Shown here: positions 1 to 9,462 of the stretch, piece by piece
How positions within the stretch are numbered: the stretch's first letter is position 1
How the letters are laid out: every line of letters starts with the position of its first letter
NCBI RefSeq assembly: GCF_900157305.1
Contig: NZ_LS974202.1
Location: forward strand, 1,364,001 to 1,428,000
Direction of reading: 5' to 3'
DNA: 64,000 nucleotides
Origin: Mesotoga infera
Lineage (GTDB): Bacteria > Thermotogota > Thermotogae > Petrotogales > Kosmotogaceae
Translations under genes and position numbers: made by a program
Notes under the pieces: model-generated
Told to the model about the DNA's origin: nothing
Seen by the model: the letters and a program-made list of their open reading frames with translations, nothing else
Database searches by the model: none

Positions 1-658
1 CGGAGTCGTCCACCACCAGATTGCCCGGCGAGGGCGGCTTTATGCGAAGAAGCTGCTCTTTTTGAGTCTGTGTGAAGAGTAACCTCTGGAGGATCATCCT
101 CAGCGTTACGTCGGGTTCGTTCGCCCCGAAGAAACTGACGAACTTTCCGTCCCTGTTGAAAACGACCAGTCCGTTCGTGACTCCCTGGCTGAGAACATAG
201 ACGTTCCCGCGCCTGTCCGCCGCCACCTTCAGCGGGATGAAGTCGTTGCTCTTGCCGTAAAGCGGCGAGTCGGGTCTGGTCAGCACGCCGGTTTGTACTC
301 CCCGTCCGTCGTATTTGTAAACCTTTCTGGCCCAGGAGTCTGCGATGTAGATCGTCCCGGACTCATCCACGTAGATCCCCTGCGGGTTCAGCACCTCCCA
401 TTCGGCCAGGTAGCTAACTTCTTTGCCGTCCAGCACGGCTATCCGGGAGTTGCCGGAATCGGCCACGTACAGCTTACCGTCCCTGACGAAGAGGTCCTCC
501 GGAGAGAGGAACTCCCCGTACAGCACTTCGGTCGGCTCGAAGGCCTCCTGAGATTTAACCAGGAACCGGCCGATCCCGACGGTGTACGTGTTATAGGAGA
601 CATTTCCGCAGAGCGCCGCCGCGGCCATAAGGAAGACGAGAGTGATCAGCCTCTTCAT
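1..658 (-). CDS. NHL-repeat (beta-propeller) secreted protein, C-terminus outside window
   Basis: The frame is open from an ATG at 658 to the window edge, so only the first 219 residues are seen. It begins MKRLITLVFLMAAAALCG, a signal peptide, followed by repeats of the type LYVADSGNSRIAVLDG and IYIADSWARKVYKYDG, which are NHL blades. NHL propellers bind proteins or ligands and have no fixed chemistry. The gene starts 8 bases after the MalG-type permease stop, so it is probably the last or a late gene of the sugar transport operon. The role in that operon is unknown. A sensor or binding scaffold outside the membrane is one possibility. Confidence 0.8.
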   Translation of the reverse strand, partial: MKRLITLVFLMAAAALCGNVSYNTYTVGIGRFLVKSQEAFEPTEVLYGEFLSPEDLFVRDGKLYVADSGNSRIAVLDGKEVSYLAEWEVLNPQGIYVDESGTIYIADSWARKVYKYDGRGVQTGVLTRPDSPLYGKSNDFIPLKVAADRRGNVYVLSQGVTNGLVVFNRDGKFVSFFGANEPDVTLRMILQRLLFTQTQKEQLLRIKPPSPGNLVVDDS

Positions 659-666
659 CGCGGGCC

Positions 667-1536
667 TCACTTTATACCGGAATGGGCCATGGTGTTCATC
701 ACCTTGCTCTGGGTGAATATGAAGATGACGAGGCTGGGCAGGAACATTATGAGACCGGCCGCCGCCGCTACTCCCTGTCCGGCCACCGCGCTGGTGGAGC
801 TGGTTAGCGTTGACATATAATAGGCGAAGTTCTTCAGGCTCTCCTGGTTTATGTAGAAATTGGAGGCCTCCACGGAGCTCCAGGCCGTCTGGAAGGAGAG
901 TATGGCGATCGTCGCGATCGCGGGTTTGGTGAGGGGCAGTATGATCTTGACGTATATGAACCAGTCGTTGGCGCCGTCGAGTTTCGCCGCCTCTATGAGC
1001 GAGTCGGGTATCTGATCTATGAACTGCTTCACCAGGAAGAGGCCGACGGGCATGGCGAGGTTGGGAAGTATGTGAACCAGAAAGTTGTCCACCAGCCCGG
1101 TCCTGGCTATTATTATGTAGCGCGGTATCATTACGGCGATCGGCACGAACATGAGCGCCAGCGTGTTGATTTCAAAAAGCAGTTTCTTGAGTCTGAACTG
1201 CTTCTTGGACAACACGTAACCGGCCGCCGTTCCCACCAGGATAGTCGCCAGGACCGTGAGGAGAGAGATCAGCAGACTGTTGAAGAGGTATCTGCTAACC
1301 GGTATGCCCGACTGGGTGACCGCGTTGAAAAGCGCCTTGAAGTTGTCCCAGGTGGGGTTCCTCACGAAGATTCTCGGCGGGAAGGCGAAGAGTTCGTTCG
1401 GCGGCTTGAAGGCGTTCATGAAGATGAAGATTATCGGCAGCGACATGAAGACGGCCAGGGGTATGAGGATCGCGTAAAACTTTATCTGGCTCCTGTGAAA
1501 CCTCTGCGGGTTTATCTTCGTACCCTGAAAGGCCAT
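667..1536 (-). CDS. Carbohydrate ABC transporter permease, MalG type
   Basis: This 289-residue integral membrane protein has about six hydrophobic segments. The cytoplasmic EAA loop reads [20 protein letters not shown], the docking site for the ATPase in CUT1 importers. It should form a heterodimer with the MalF-type permease encoded 4 bases upstream and move the sugar delivered by one or both binding proteins of the operon. A ribosome site GGGAG lies within the end of the preceding gene. No ATPase gene is present in the operon, so a shared MsmK-like ATPase encoded elsewhere is likely, as is common for CUT1 systems. The sugar is not shown by sequence; the neighbours suggest a beta-linked oligosaccharide. 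Confidence 0.93.
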   Translation of the reverse strand: MAFQGTKINPQRFHRSQIKFYAILIPLAVFMSLPIIFIFMNAFKPPNELFAFPPRIFVRNPTWDNFKALFNAVTQSGIPVSRYLFNSLLISLLTVLATILVGTAAGYVLSKKQFRLKKLLFEINTLALMFVPIAVMIPRYIIIARTGLVDNFLVHILPNLAMPVGLFLVKQFIDQIPDSLIEAAKLDGANDWFIYVKIILPLTKPAIATIAILSFQTAWSSVEASNFYINQESLKNFAYYMSTLTSSTSAVAGQGVAAAAGLIMFLPSLVIFIFTQSKVMNTMAHSGIK

Positions 1537-1540
1537 CTTT

Positions 1541-2437
1541 TCACTCCCTTTCTCCGAAGATCGACCATACGAACTTCGAAGAGATCCATATCATGAGCAG
1601 AAGCATGACCGATATCGAGGCGGCGTAGCCCATCTCGTATCTTAAAAAGCCATAGTCTTCTATATGGTTTACTATGAGCTGACCGGCGTACTGGGGCGTC
1701 GGGTTGGAACCGGAAAGCAGAACGCCTATGTAACCGGCCTGGAAGGTCGAGACGACCGACATCACCGCCCCGAAAAGCATCTGGGGCTTCATGAGCGGTA
1801 CGGTTATGTAGAAGATCTCCTGCCAGCGTTTTGAGATTCCATCGACGTAACCGGCCTCGTAAAGCTCCGGGTCGGTGTTGAGCACGCCGGCGAGCATGGC
1901 GAGAAAGCCGACGCCCATACTGCTCCAGAGGGTCACTATTATCATCGTGATCATGAGGTACTGCGGCGACTGGAGCCACTGCACCGGCTGGTTTATGAGA
2001 CCGAGGTTCATCAGGAGGCTGTTCAGGTAACCGGACTTGTCGCCGCTGAAGATCGTCAGCCAGATCACCTGCATGGCCACTCCCACCGTCATCGAAGGCG
2101 AGTATATGATCAGCGCCAGAATCGTTCTGGGTGCCCTGGGGATCTGTGCCAGCATCCAGGCGAGGAAGAAGGAGAGGGCGTAACCCAGCGGTCCGACTAT
2201 GAGGGCGAACTTGATGGTGTTGGGAAGAACGTACTGCATGAAAACATCGTCGTACGTGAAGAGGGAGATATAGTTCTTCAGTCCCACGAAATCGGGAAAC
2301 TGGATCGTGTTGAAATTGGTGAAGGAGAGAAGCACCGCCATTATTATCGGTACGATTATGAATATGGTGAAGACCACCGCATACGGCCCCAGAAAGGCCA
2401 GTATCCACTTCCCATCGGCTCTTTTCAGCTCACTCAC
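1541..2437 (-). CDS. Carbohydrate ABC transporter permease, MalF type
   Basis: The 298-residue protein has six predicted membrane helices and an EAA loop reading [20 protein letters not shown]. It starts at a GTG that overlaps the stop of the preceding CBM-binding-protein fusion by eight bases, which implies translational coupling. It is the partner of the MalG-type permease immediately downstream. It lacks the long periplasmic P2 loop of E. coli MalF, which is usual for short CUT1 permeases outside enterobacteria. Confidence 0.93.
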   Translation of the reverse strand: MSELKRADGKWILAFLGPYAVVFTIFIIVPIIMAVLLSFTNFNTIQFPDFVGLKNYISLFTYDDVFMQYVLPNTIKFALIVGPLGYALSFFLAWMLAQIPRAPRTILALIIYSPSMTVGVAMQVIWLTIFSGDKSGYLNSLLMNLGLINQPVQWLQSPQYLMITMIIVTLWSSMGVGFLAMLAGVLNTDPELYEAGYVDGISKRWQEIFYITVPLMKPQMLFGAVMSVVSTFQAGYIGVLLSGSNPTPQYAGQLIVNHIEDYGFLRYEMGYAASISVMLLLMIWISSKFVWSIFGERE

Positions 2438-5231
2438 TCCACCAGGCCAGTATTTTTTCGAGATCGGGGATCTCGTATTCTCTGACTTTCCTGCCGTTCA
2501 CGACGTAGCCGAACTCCTCCATCTTCCTGAGGATCTCTCTGTTGATCCTCTGCACGGCATCGTCAACGGCCACCCTTATCGGTCTTCCCTCGAGAACGAC
2601 CCTGTTCCAGATGTTGCTAATTTCGCGCTCCAGGATGTAGGTCGCCGGACTCCTGGGGACTTCCTGGAGCCACTCCCACTGTTCTCGTATCGCTTCTTTG
2701 TCCTCGTGGGGAAGCGGTACGTCCTCGAAGGCGAACCTGTTCGAGGGGAGGATCAGATACTCCAGTCCGTACGTGCTGAGAACCTGGAAGACGAAGCGAG
2801 ATTGGGTCTCCTTTGAGAGCCACCATTTGAGGAACTGCCAGGCCTCTTGCGGGTGAGCGGTGTCGCCGAAGATCGCCACGGCCTGGGCCGAGCCGGTCTG
2901 CCACCTCTCTATGTCCCCGTGAGCGACCCCGGGCGAGGGGGCCAGCCCCCAGAGGCCTTTCAGCTCGGGAGCGGCTATCATAAGCTGGACATAGGTCGCA
3001 AGATTGCTTATGCCGATCGGGATATCGGCCTTCCTGAAATGCTCGAAGAAACTGGATACCTGAAGCGGCATGCCGTATATGGCGAAGAGGTCGGTCATCT
3101 CCCGGATCGCCTCCAATCCTTCCTTCCTGTCTATCGCGGTGCTCAGCCCGTCTTCGCTGTACAGCCTCGCATGGTGCTGGAAGAAGAAGGGAGCCGTGGT
3201 CATGAAGGCCTTGGATGAGGCCGTCCCTCCGATCGGAATATAGTAGTTCAGGCCGTTTCTGTGCAGCTCCGGCAGTATGAGCTTTACCTCCTCCCAGGTC
3301 GAGGGCACCGGAATGTTGAGCATGCCGAGCACATCTTTTCTGTAAAAGGTGAGATAAAAATCCTGCGTCTCTGGCAGACCGTAAACTTTGCCCTCGTACA
3401 TGAAGGGAAGGAAGGTGCCGGGCATGAAGTTGCGGGCGAAGATCGTGAAGTCCTCGAAATCCGAGAGGGCCAGAGCCGCGCCCCTTATCCCCATCTCGAA
3501 GGGTATCCAGTTGCTTATCCCGAGGGCGATGTCCGGCGACTTGCCGGCCGCGTTGGCCAGGATCAGCTTCTGTTCATCCTTGATGATCGATAGATCAACC
3601 ACTATCCCCGTTCTGGGGGTGAAATCGTCGTCCACGAGCTGCTGGATTATGTCCGAGTACTGTCTGGCCCTGTTTATCCAAACTTCCAGAACCACCGAAC
3701 CATCGCTCCCCCCGGCTTTGTACCGGGCCGGCTTGAAGGAATCGACGAACCTCTTGATCCCCTCCCAGAGAGAGGCGAAGATGGAGGCCCTCTTGAAAGA
3801 GGGAGCCGTTTCGCCGGCGTAAATATATATGCGGTCGAGCGTGAGCGGCATATTCTGGAAGCCGTTCAGGGCGACTGAGAGTTCCGAGACGATCGATCCG
3901 ACGCTTCCAACCAGCAAATCGAGCTTTTTCGGTATCTCGTCGGGAGCTTTCATAAGCCTCTCCAGAAGCATTATGGCCGTTCTGAAAGAGGTCAATTCCT
4001 GTGAATCTTCGTTGCCGTTTATCCGGGATGCCTCCGAGTATTCCCGTGCTAGCTCCTCTCTCATGGCGGCCAGAGTTTCGTCTATCCCGGGGAAGTAGTC
4101 CTCGATCTCCCACTCCACATTTCTGTCGATATTGCCCCCGCCCGTGAGATATCTTATCTGCAGGGCGAAGTCGTTTATTTGAGATATCATAGTTTTCAAA
4201 GTCATCAGGACGCTTTCGTAAACGCTCACGTTGACGGTGATTCCAAGCGTGTGTCTGCCAGCGGTCAGGTAGAGCTCCAGGTTCTCTCCGTCGCTTTCGA
4301 GAGTTTCTATCTTCCAGACGGTCGAGGAATCGAAGGGATAACTTTCGAGCTCTTTATACGGCACTGCGCCGTCTATAGTTATCTTTCTGAAGACTCTCAT
4401 CTTCGATTTCGAGTCCTGAATGTATTTGAAGGCTATACAGTAATATCCGTCGGAGGGAACCTCGAATTCATAGAAGACGGCCTGTCCGCCGTTCTTCCAC
4501 GAGGCTCCGCCAAAGGTGTTTAGAAGCGATCGATAAGTGTCGAAGGGAACGACGTCGAGACTCCTGTTCGCGATCGCGTTGATGGTGGTGTCGCTCTTGT
4601 AAGAAGGGTGTTCGGCTTCCACTATCGTGATGAAATCGCCTTTCGGCCGATCCGCACCGGGTTTCGCGTAAGCGGGGATCTCCTCGAGCGACAGAACCTC
4701 CACCGAGTGCAGGGTTATCTCTCCGGAGAGGAGTGTCAGCTTCACCGTATTTTCGCCCTTTTCGAGAGAGAAGAGCAGCGGTTGCCTGAAAAGACTCGAG
4801 GAGTCTCGCAGCGTATAATCGAGCGGATTCGGGAGAATCGTCTGAGAGGGCAGTACTTCGTCCCCGTACCTGTTCAGCGGAAAGTCCAGCGTCTCGTATT
4901 TCCAGTACTGAACGAGCGTCACTCTCTGCGCCTCGAGGAACTGATAAACGCCGTTTATCTCGATGGAGACCTCCGGGGGGAGGATCGAAGAGCCGGTAAC
5001 CGTGTAGCCGAGCCTGATGGCATAGTGGCCGCCCTCGTTCAGATATATATTCAACTCGAGGCCGTCGTTTCTCCGGAGGTTTTCAGAAAGGGGCGGCGAG
5101 GCCCAGACGGTCCCGCCGCCGTAAGAAGGGGTAATATCCGGCAAGAGCGTGGAGTACGGAATCGCGAGATTCGCGCTCAGTGAAACGAGAGCCAGAAAAA
5201 GAAATGTCAGCAGCGCTCCGCCCTTGCTTAT
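2430..5231 (-). CDS. Carbohydrate-binding modules fused to an ABC solute-binding protein
   Basis: From an ATA codon at 5231 the protein would be 933 residues and begin with a good signal peptide ([20 protein letters not shown]). From the nearest usual start, TTG at 5144, it would be 904 residues with no signal. ATA sits five bases after a strong GGAGAGG ribosome site, so I prefer it. Residues about 45-185 look like a beta-sandwich. Residues about 200-340 resemble CBM6/35 modules ([13 protein letters not shown], then an aromatic-rich [20 protein letters not shown]). A helical linker follows, then a family 1 binding protein from about residue 510 ([34 protein letters not shown]). The next upstream gene encodes a conventional binding protein, so the operon has two. 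This one may capture polymer or surface glycan. The start codon is inferred. Confidence 0.85.
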   Translation of the reverse strand: MSKGGALLTFLFLALVSLSANLAIPYSTLLPDITPSYGGGTVWASPPLSENLRRNDGLELNIYLNEGGHYAIRLGYTVTGSSILPPEVSIEINGVYQFLEAQRVTLVQYWKYETLDFPLNRYGDEVLPSQTILPNPLDYTLRDSSSLFRQPLLFSLEKGENTVKLTLLSGEITLHSVEVLSLEEIPAYAKPGADRPKGDFITIVEAEHPSYKSDTTINAIANRSLDVVPFDTYRSLLNTFGGASWKNGGQAVFYEFEVPSDGYYCIAFKYIQDSKSKMRVFRKITIDGAVPYKELESYPFDSSTVWKIETLESDGENLELYLTAGRHTLGITVNVSVYESVLMTLKTMISQINDFALQIRYLTGGGNIDRNVEWEIEDYFPGIDETLAAMREELAREYSEASRINGNEDSQELTSFRTAIMLLERLMKAPDEIPKKLDLLVGSVGSIVSELSVALNGFQNMPLTLDRIYIYAGETAPSFKRASIFASLWEGIKRFVDSFKPARYKAGGSDGSVVLEVWINRARQYSDIIQQLVDDDFTPRTGIVVDLSIIKDEQKLILANAAGKSPDIALGISNWIPFEMGIRGAALALSDFEDFTIFARNFMPGTFLPFMYEGKVYGLPETQDFYLTFYRKDVLGMLNIPVPSTWEEVKLILPELHRNGLNYYIPIGGTASSKAFMTTAPFFFQHHARLYSEDGLSTAIDRKEGLEAIREMTDLFAIYGMPLQVSSFFEHFRKADIPIGISNLATYVQLMIAAPELKGLWGLAPSPGVAHGDIERWQTGSAQAVAIFGDTAHPQEAWQFLKWWLSKETQSRFVFQVLSTYGLEYLILPSNRFAFEDVPLPHEDKEAIREQWEWLQEVPRSPATYILEREISNIWNRVVLEGRPIRVAVDDAVQRINREILRKMEEFGYVVNGRKVREYEIPDLEKILAWWSE

Positions 5232-5245
5232 GGTTCCCTCTCCTT

Positions 5246-6556
5246 TCAGTCTGTCATTATCGCGATCTTCTCGATGGCTTTCCTGTATTGCTCGTTGGCC
5301 AGCTTGTTGAGCTGACCGGCGTAGTCTGCTATGTTCACGTTACCCCTCATGCTGTTCCATATCACGTCGCCTATCGAGGCGTTGTCGTTGTCTCCGACCT
5401 TGATTCCGGTGGGCGCCGTCCAGCGGGACTGGATATAGCCGGGGACTATCTTCACGCCCTCGACGATGCCTTCGGAGATTCTGGCGAAGGCTTCATCGAT
5501 TCCCGGGAAGAGCTTCTTGACCTTGAAGTATTCATCGAGAACGTCCTGCTCCGTGGTCAGAGGCATAGAGGTCCACTGGTTGGCCGTGTCGATCTCCAGT
5601 CTTTTGAGAATACCCTCTTTGGCGAAGGTTATGTACTTGGCGAATTCGTAGGCCTGCTCCGGGTATTTAGTCGTCTTGGAGAGGACGAAGAAGTCTCCCA
5701 CAACGGTCACCTTGCCTTCGGGTACGCCGATGAAGCGGCTCGGGAAGGGCAGCGTGGCGAAAGAGGCCGTGTCCCATGTGCCCGACCATCTGATCGCTAT
5801 CTTGCCCTGGTTCCAGACGTCTCCGTACCAGCCGGCGTTGTACTGCTGTTTCTGCTCATCCGGAAGGCTGTCGAAGACGAACTTGCCGTCGAAGAACTGC
5901 TTGGCGATCTTGACGCCTTCTATGAAGGCCGGGTGATCGAGGTTGTACTTCTCGCCGTCCCAGGTGAAGTAGCCAAGCGCGGGGTCCTTGGTCGCCGGGA
6001 ACCATTCGGGGATCTGGACCTCTTCGGCTATGCCGAGGACGCCGTCCCTGGGGATGGTGAGCCTCCTGATCGCCGATAGCATCGTGTTCCAGTCGGGAGC
6101 GTAAGGCAGCTGCGGAACGTTGTAGTTGGTGAAGAGGTCTTCGTTGACGAAGTATCCGAGCATATAGAAGCCCGAAGGAATGGCGAAGACCTTTTCGTTA
6201 TAAACGGTGGCTCCCCTCAGCGGAGCGGGTATGTTTTCCCACTCGGTATCTTTCGCCGTCATAGCCGTTATGTCCAGCGCCCAGTCGTTCACCAGCGCCA
6301 TGGGGATGTTCGGAATCATTATGACGTCGGGCAGCTTCCCTGCAGCGGCCGCGGCAATCAGTGAGTCTTCGTACTTGCCGTAATCGAGATCGGCGAACTC
6401 CACCTTGATATCCGGGTGAGTCTTCATGAACTCCTCAACTATCTTCTTCTCGATGTCCAGACTGAGATTCCAGTTGGCATAGACGATCGTTACGGCCTGT
6501 GCCATGGCCGCCGTAACGAGCAGGATCACAAGACCTATCATCACTAGCTTTTTCAT
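5246..6556 (-). CDS. Extracellular solute-binding protein, family 1 (sugar ABC importer)
   Basis: The protein is 436 residues with an N-terminal signal MKKLVMIGLVILLVTAAMAQ and a periplasmic-binding-protein fold (VTIVYANWNLSLDIEKKIVE, DLDYGKYEDSLIAAAAAGKL, PDVIMIPNIP). It should bind the transported sugar outside the membrane and deliver it to the two permeases downstream. The stop is followed within 15 bases by the start of the CBM-fused binding protein. It lies 27 bases after the GH94 gene, so phosphorolysis and uptake are co-transcribed. No lipobox cysteine is evident, so it is probably a free periplasmic protein. Confidence 0.93.
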   Translation of the reverse strand: MKKLVMIGLVILLVTAAMAQAVTIVYANWNLSLDIEKKIVEEFMKTHPDIKVEFADLDYGKYEDSLIAAAAAGKLPDVIMIPNIPMALVNDWALDITAMTAKDTEWENIPAPLRGATVYNEKVFAIPSGFYMLGYFVNEDLFTNYNVPQLPYAPDWNTMLSAIRRLTIPRDGVLGIAEEVQIPEWFPATKDPALGYFTWDGEKYNLDHPAFIEGVKIAKQFFDGKFVFDSLPDEQKQQYNAGWYGDVWNQGKIAIRWSGTWDTASFATLPFPSRFIGVPEGKVTVVGDFFVLSKTTKYPEQAYEFAKYITFAKEGILKRLEIDTANQWTSMPLTTEQDVLDEYFKVKKLFPGIDEAFARISEGIVEGVKIVPGYIQSRWTAPTGIKVGDNDNASIGDVIWNSMRGNVNIADYAGQLNKLANEQYRKAIEKIAIMTD

Positions 6557-6583
6557 ACTTTCCCCTCCTTTTTCAGTGAGTCT

Positions 6584-8959
6584 TTACTTCTTCCCCAATA
6601 CAACCACTACTTTGTGAGTTTCACCGTCGTTTACGATCGGAACCTTCGGATCGCCTCCCTTCCCATCGACCGTTACGGTTGCGACTGAGTATGAGAGATT
6701 TTCGGGGTTTCTTACCTCTATTTCGTACACGGTCTCTTTGAATTTCCTCGTGTATTTGAAGCCTTTCCAGTGTGGCGGTATTACAGGATCTATCTCTATG
6801 AAACCGTCTTCCACCCTTATCCCGAGTATCCAGTTGACGGCCACCCGGTGGAGCCACTGGGCCGAACCGGTGTACCAGCTCCAGCCACCCCTTCCGTACA
6901 TCGGAGAAACCGGCCCGTCGGAATTGCCGCAGGTGACGTACGGTTCGGCCATGTATCTGTCTATATCCGCGCTCCTGTTGGGCGGGCAGATGCCTGAATA
7001 GGCTTTGTAGGCGCTGGCGGCGTCCTTCATGAGCGCGAAGGCCCAGACCGCCCAGGTGGCCGCGTGTGTATAGACACCGCCGTTCTCCCTCAGCCCGGGA
7101 GCGTATCTGGTTATATATCCTATATCCGGCGCCGGCTTCGTGAAGGCCGGATAGAGCAAGAGGGCGCCGAAGTCTTTGAGGAGAATCCTTCCCACCGAAT
7201 CCATGGCGACGGTCTTTCTTTCGGAATCTGTTATATCGCTTATCACGGCCCAGGTCTGGGCGTTGAGGAAGATCTGCCCCTCTTCGTTCTCCTTCGAGCC
7301 GATCTTGCCGCCGTCGTCTTTGGTCGCGCGGATGAACCACTCGCCGTCCCAGGCGTATTCGTTCACGGCGTCCTTCAGCGATTGCATCACGTCTCGGCAC
7401 TTTTCGGCGAAGGTCACGTCTCCCCGCTTCGTCGAAAGAGGCAGGAACCGCTCGAGCAAAAGGTACATGAATTGAGCCAGCCAGACGCTTTCTCCCTTCC
7501 AGTCGCTGCCCACTGCGTTCATGCCGTCGTTCCAGTCGTGATCTCCTATAAGAGGCAACCCGCGGGGTGAGAAGCGCTTGAAGGATTTCTCGATGGCCAG
7601 CCTGCAGTGTTCGTAAAGCGTCGCCGAACCGCCATCGACGAAGGATACAACTTCATCCAGTGCGCCGTAGTCCAGGGTTTCCCTCACATACTGCGATGTG
7701 ATGAAGGGGAGCCACAAAAGGTCGTCCGAACAGCCCGTCCTCGGACCGCCGCCCCCCATGGTGAACCACCAGTGAAAGACGTCCCCCTCTCTGAACTGGT
7801 GCTGCGCGTGGAGCAGGATCTGCTTCCTCATGAGGTCCGGATCGGCGGCGAGGAAGATCTGCGAGTCCTGCAATTGGTCCCTGAAGCCGTAACCGGCCGA
7901 TACCTGGTAATAACCGGACTTGCCCCACAATCTGCCCGAGATCGCCTGGTACTTCGACCAGTAATTGGTCATTATATTCAACGCAGGGTCGGGCGTTTCG
8001 ACCTTCTCGGCCTCCAGCAAACCGTCCCACATCTCTTTTACTTCCGAGAAGAGCCGTCTGGAAGCCTCGAGGGAGGTGTGGGATTTCAGAAGTTCTTCCG
8101 GGTCCTCCTCGCCGATTATCGCGGTGCCGGTGGTGAATACGACGCTCTTCGACTGTCCCGGAGCCAGAACCACCTCGACCCGCAGGGCGGCGCAGGGATC
8201 GCCGAACCTGTCGCACTTTCCCGGCAGTTCGTCCTCCAAGAGCGCGGCTGGCCTCTCCTGTGAGCCGTACATCCCTATGAAAGATTCCTTGTCGCAGGTG
8301 TAGGACTTCACCGGTTCGCTCACACCGTGAAAGGCGATCTGGTTCCAGTCGGTGTTGTTCCACCTCCCCTTTCCGTCGGGAAACTGCCCCAGGTACTTCC
8401 TTACATGAATTGCGTTATCTCTGAAGGCCGGTACGATGAAGAGCTTGTGAAACTCCCTGTGCTCGTCGGGGAAGTTGCCGAGAACCCACTCGAAGTAAGA
8501 TGTGATGTCGAGTCTCCGGGTGGTGACGCCCTCGTTCTTCAGGGTTATCTCGGCCAGTTCCACCGGTGTCTTTGCCGCCACGAAGACTTTCATCTCTGAG
8601 TAGATATCCTCCACGCGGTGGCGGTAGATGGTGTAGCCCATCCCGTGGACCGCTTCGTAAAGAGAGTATTGGGCCATCACCGGCTTCCAGCCTGCCGACC
8701 AGAACCTTCCGCTCTCCCTGTCGCGTATGTAATAGTACTTGCCCCAGTCGTCCCTGATCAGGTCCTGGTAAGATCTGGTAATCCTGTTCTGGCCGGCGTT
8801 GCCCCGCCATGAGTAACCGCTCCCCGTGTGGGAGGCGATCATGGAGTAATCTCCGTTGCTTATAACGTTCACCCAGGGGCGGGGAGTTCGCGGATCGACT
8901 ATCACGTATTCCCTACCGTCCGGGGTGAAATACCCGTACTTGCTCTCGAAAAGCCTCAC
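6584..8959 (-). CDS. GH94 glycoside phosphorylase (cellobiose/cellobionate phosphorylase family)
   Basis: The 791-residue cytoplasmic protein matches GH94 in length and landmarks. The N-terminal supersandwich contains REYVIVDPRTPRPWVNVISN and SGYSWRGNAGQNRITR. The barrel contains SAGYGFRDQLQDS and GDHDWNDGMN (residues 472-481), where the DWND aspartate is the expected general acid. GH94 enzymes split beta-linked disaccharides with phosphate to give a sugar 1-phosphate, saving ATP. The ITRSYQDLIRDDWGKYYYIR stretch is not typical of classic cellobiose phosphorylases, so specificity (cellobiose, laminaribiose, sophorose, cellobionate) is open. It is the first intact gene after the operator at 9337. 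No secretion signal is present, which fits intracellular use of imported disaccharide. Confidence 0.88.
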   Translation of the reverse strand: MRLFESKYGYFTPDGREYVIVDPRTPRPWVNVISNGDYSMIASHTGSGYSWRGNAGQNRITRSYQDLIRDDWGKYYYIRDRESGRFWSAGWKPVMAQYSLYEAVHGMGYTIYRHRVEDIYSEMKVFVAAKTPVELAEITLKNEGVTTRRLDITSYFEWVLGNFPDEHREFHKLFIVPAFRDNAIHVRKYLGQFPDGKGRWNNTDWNQIAFHGVSEPVKSYTCDKESFIGMYGSQERPAALLEDELPGKCDRFGDPCAALRVEVVLAPGQSKSVVFTTGTAIIGEEDPEELLKSHTSLEASRRLFSEVKEMWDGLLEAEKVETPDPALNIMTNYWSKYQAISGRLWGKSGYYQVSAGYGFRDQLQDSQIFLAADPDLMRKQILLHAQHQFREGDVFHWWFTMGGGGPRTGCSDDLLWLPFITSQYVRETLDYGALDEVVSFVDGGSATLYEHCRLAIEKSFKRFSPRGLPLIGDHDWNDGMNAVGSDWKGESVWLAQFMYLLLERFLPLSTKRGDVTFAEKCRDVMQSLKDAVNEYAWDGEWFIRATKDDGGKIGSKENEEGQIFLNAQTWAVISDITDSERKTVAMDSVGRILLKDFGALLLYPAFTKPAPDIGYITRYAPGLRENGGVYTHAATWAVWAFALMKDAASAYKAYSGICPPNRSADIDRYMAEPYVTCGNSDGPVSPMYGRGGWSWYTGSAQWLHRVAVNWILGIRVEDGFIEIDPVIPPHWKGFKYTRKFKETVYEIEVRNPENLSYSVATVTVDGKGGDPKVPIVNDGETHKVVVVLGKK

Positions 8960-9015
8960 TTTTCACACGCTCCTCAAAAGACGGCCTCGCCGGTTTCGCG
9001 CCTCTTCCGCTCCCG

Positions 9016-9313
9016 TTAACCCCTGTCGAGCCGGACGATCAGGCCCTTTATCCCCTCGACCGTCGCTTCGAATTCAAGATCTCCGGTCTTCACTGTGATT
9101 GTTTTGTCGTAGTTTTTGAGGAAGAGAAAATCCCTGCCATCGCCTTTCCCGGGCCAGACATCGACGGACTCTCCCTCTCACCGCATCTTTCGACTTTCAG
9201 GCGGCCGCGGATGCGCTCTTTGCCACGTCCGTCACGCTCCAAAGACACCGGGAGGAGAAACCTCTCCCGTCCGCCGATGACGAACCTCCATCTCCGCATT
9301 CAACGCGTTTCAC
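9016..9313 (-). pseudogene. Frameshifted, internally deleted remnant of an unidentified gene
   Basis: A strong ribosome site GGAGG (9320-9324) stands six bases before a GTG at 9313, but that frame stops after 38 codons. A second frame (ATG near 9299, reading WRFVIGGRERFLLPVSLERD) carries on, and a third frame gives a plausible C-terminus GDLEFEATVEGIKGLIVRL ending at the TAA at 9016-9018. The simplest reading is a gene that kept its start and end and lost its middle, with later frameshifts. I cannot name the family. Its position directly after the operator makes it the former first gene of the GH94 operon. Confidence 0.5.
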
Positions 9314-9336
9314 CACGCACCTCCTGCTGAAACTAA

Positions 9337-9350
9337 TTGAAACGTTTCAA
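9337..9350. promoter_or_regulatory. LacI-family operator, perfect 14-bp palindrome
   Basis: The sequence is TTGAAACGTTTCAA, a perfect inverted repeat with the central CG typical of LacI/GalR operators. The same 14 bases recur at the promoter of the lacI gene at 12538-12551. It lies about 15 bases downstream of a candidate -10 box for the leftward transport operon, where a bound repressor would block initiation or early elongation. Confidence 0.85.
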
Positions 9351-9365
9351 CGGCATTTCAAGCTT

Positions 9366-9371
9366 ATCATA
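9366..9371 (-). promoter_or_regulatory. Candidate -10 box for the GH94 transport operon
   Basis: On the minus strand the hexamer reads TATGAT, followed 15 bases later by the operator. No convincing -35 is seen at 16-18 bases, so activation or weak basal transcription is possible. The assignment rests on position and on the operator. Confidence 0.45.
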
Positions 9372-9462
9372 CCGGAGAGGACCGAAAAAAATCCCGTAAA
9401 CTTCGAAGAAGTGTGAATATTCTCACCCACGGTTGAATAAATGAAAAATCCTCTGTATCTCT

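Noticed and set aside
1512-2408. 298-codon minus-strand frame alongside the MalF-type permease
   Set aside because: Another phase of the same strand. The 1541-2437 frame has the membrane helices and EAA loop, and this one is arginine/histidine-rich noise.
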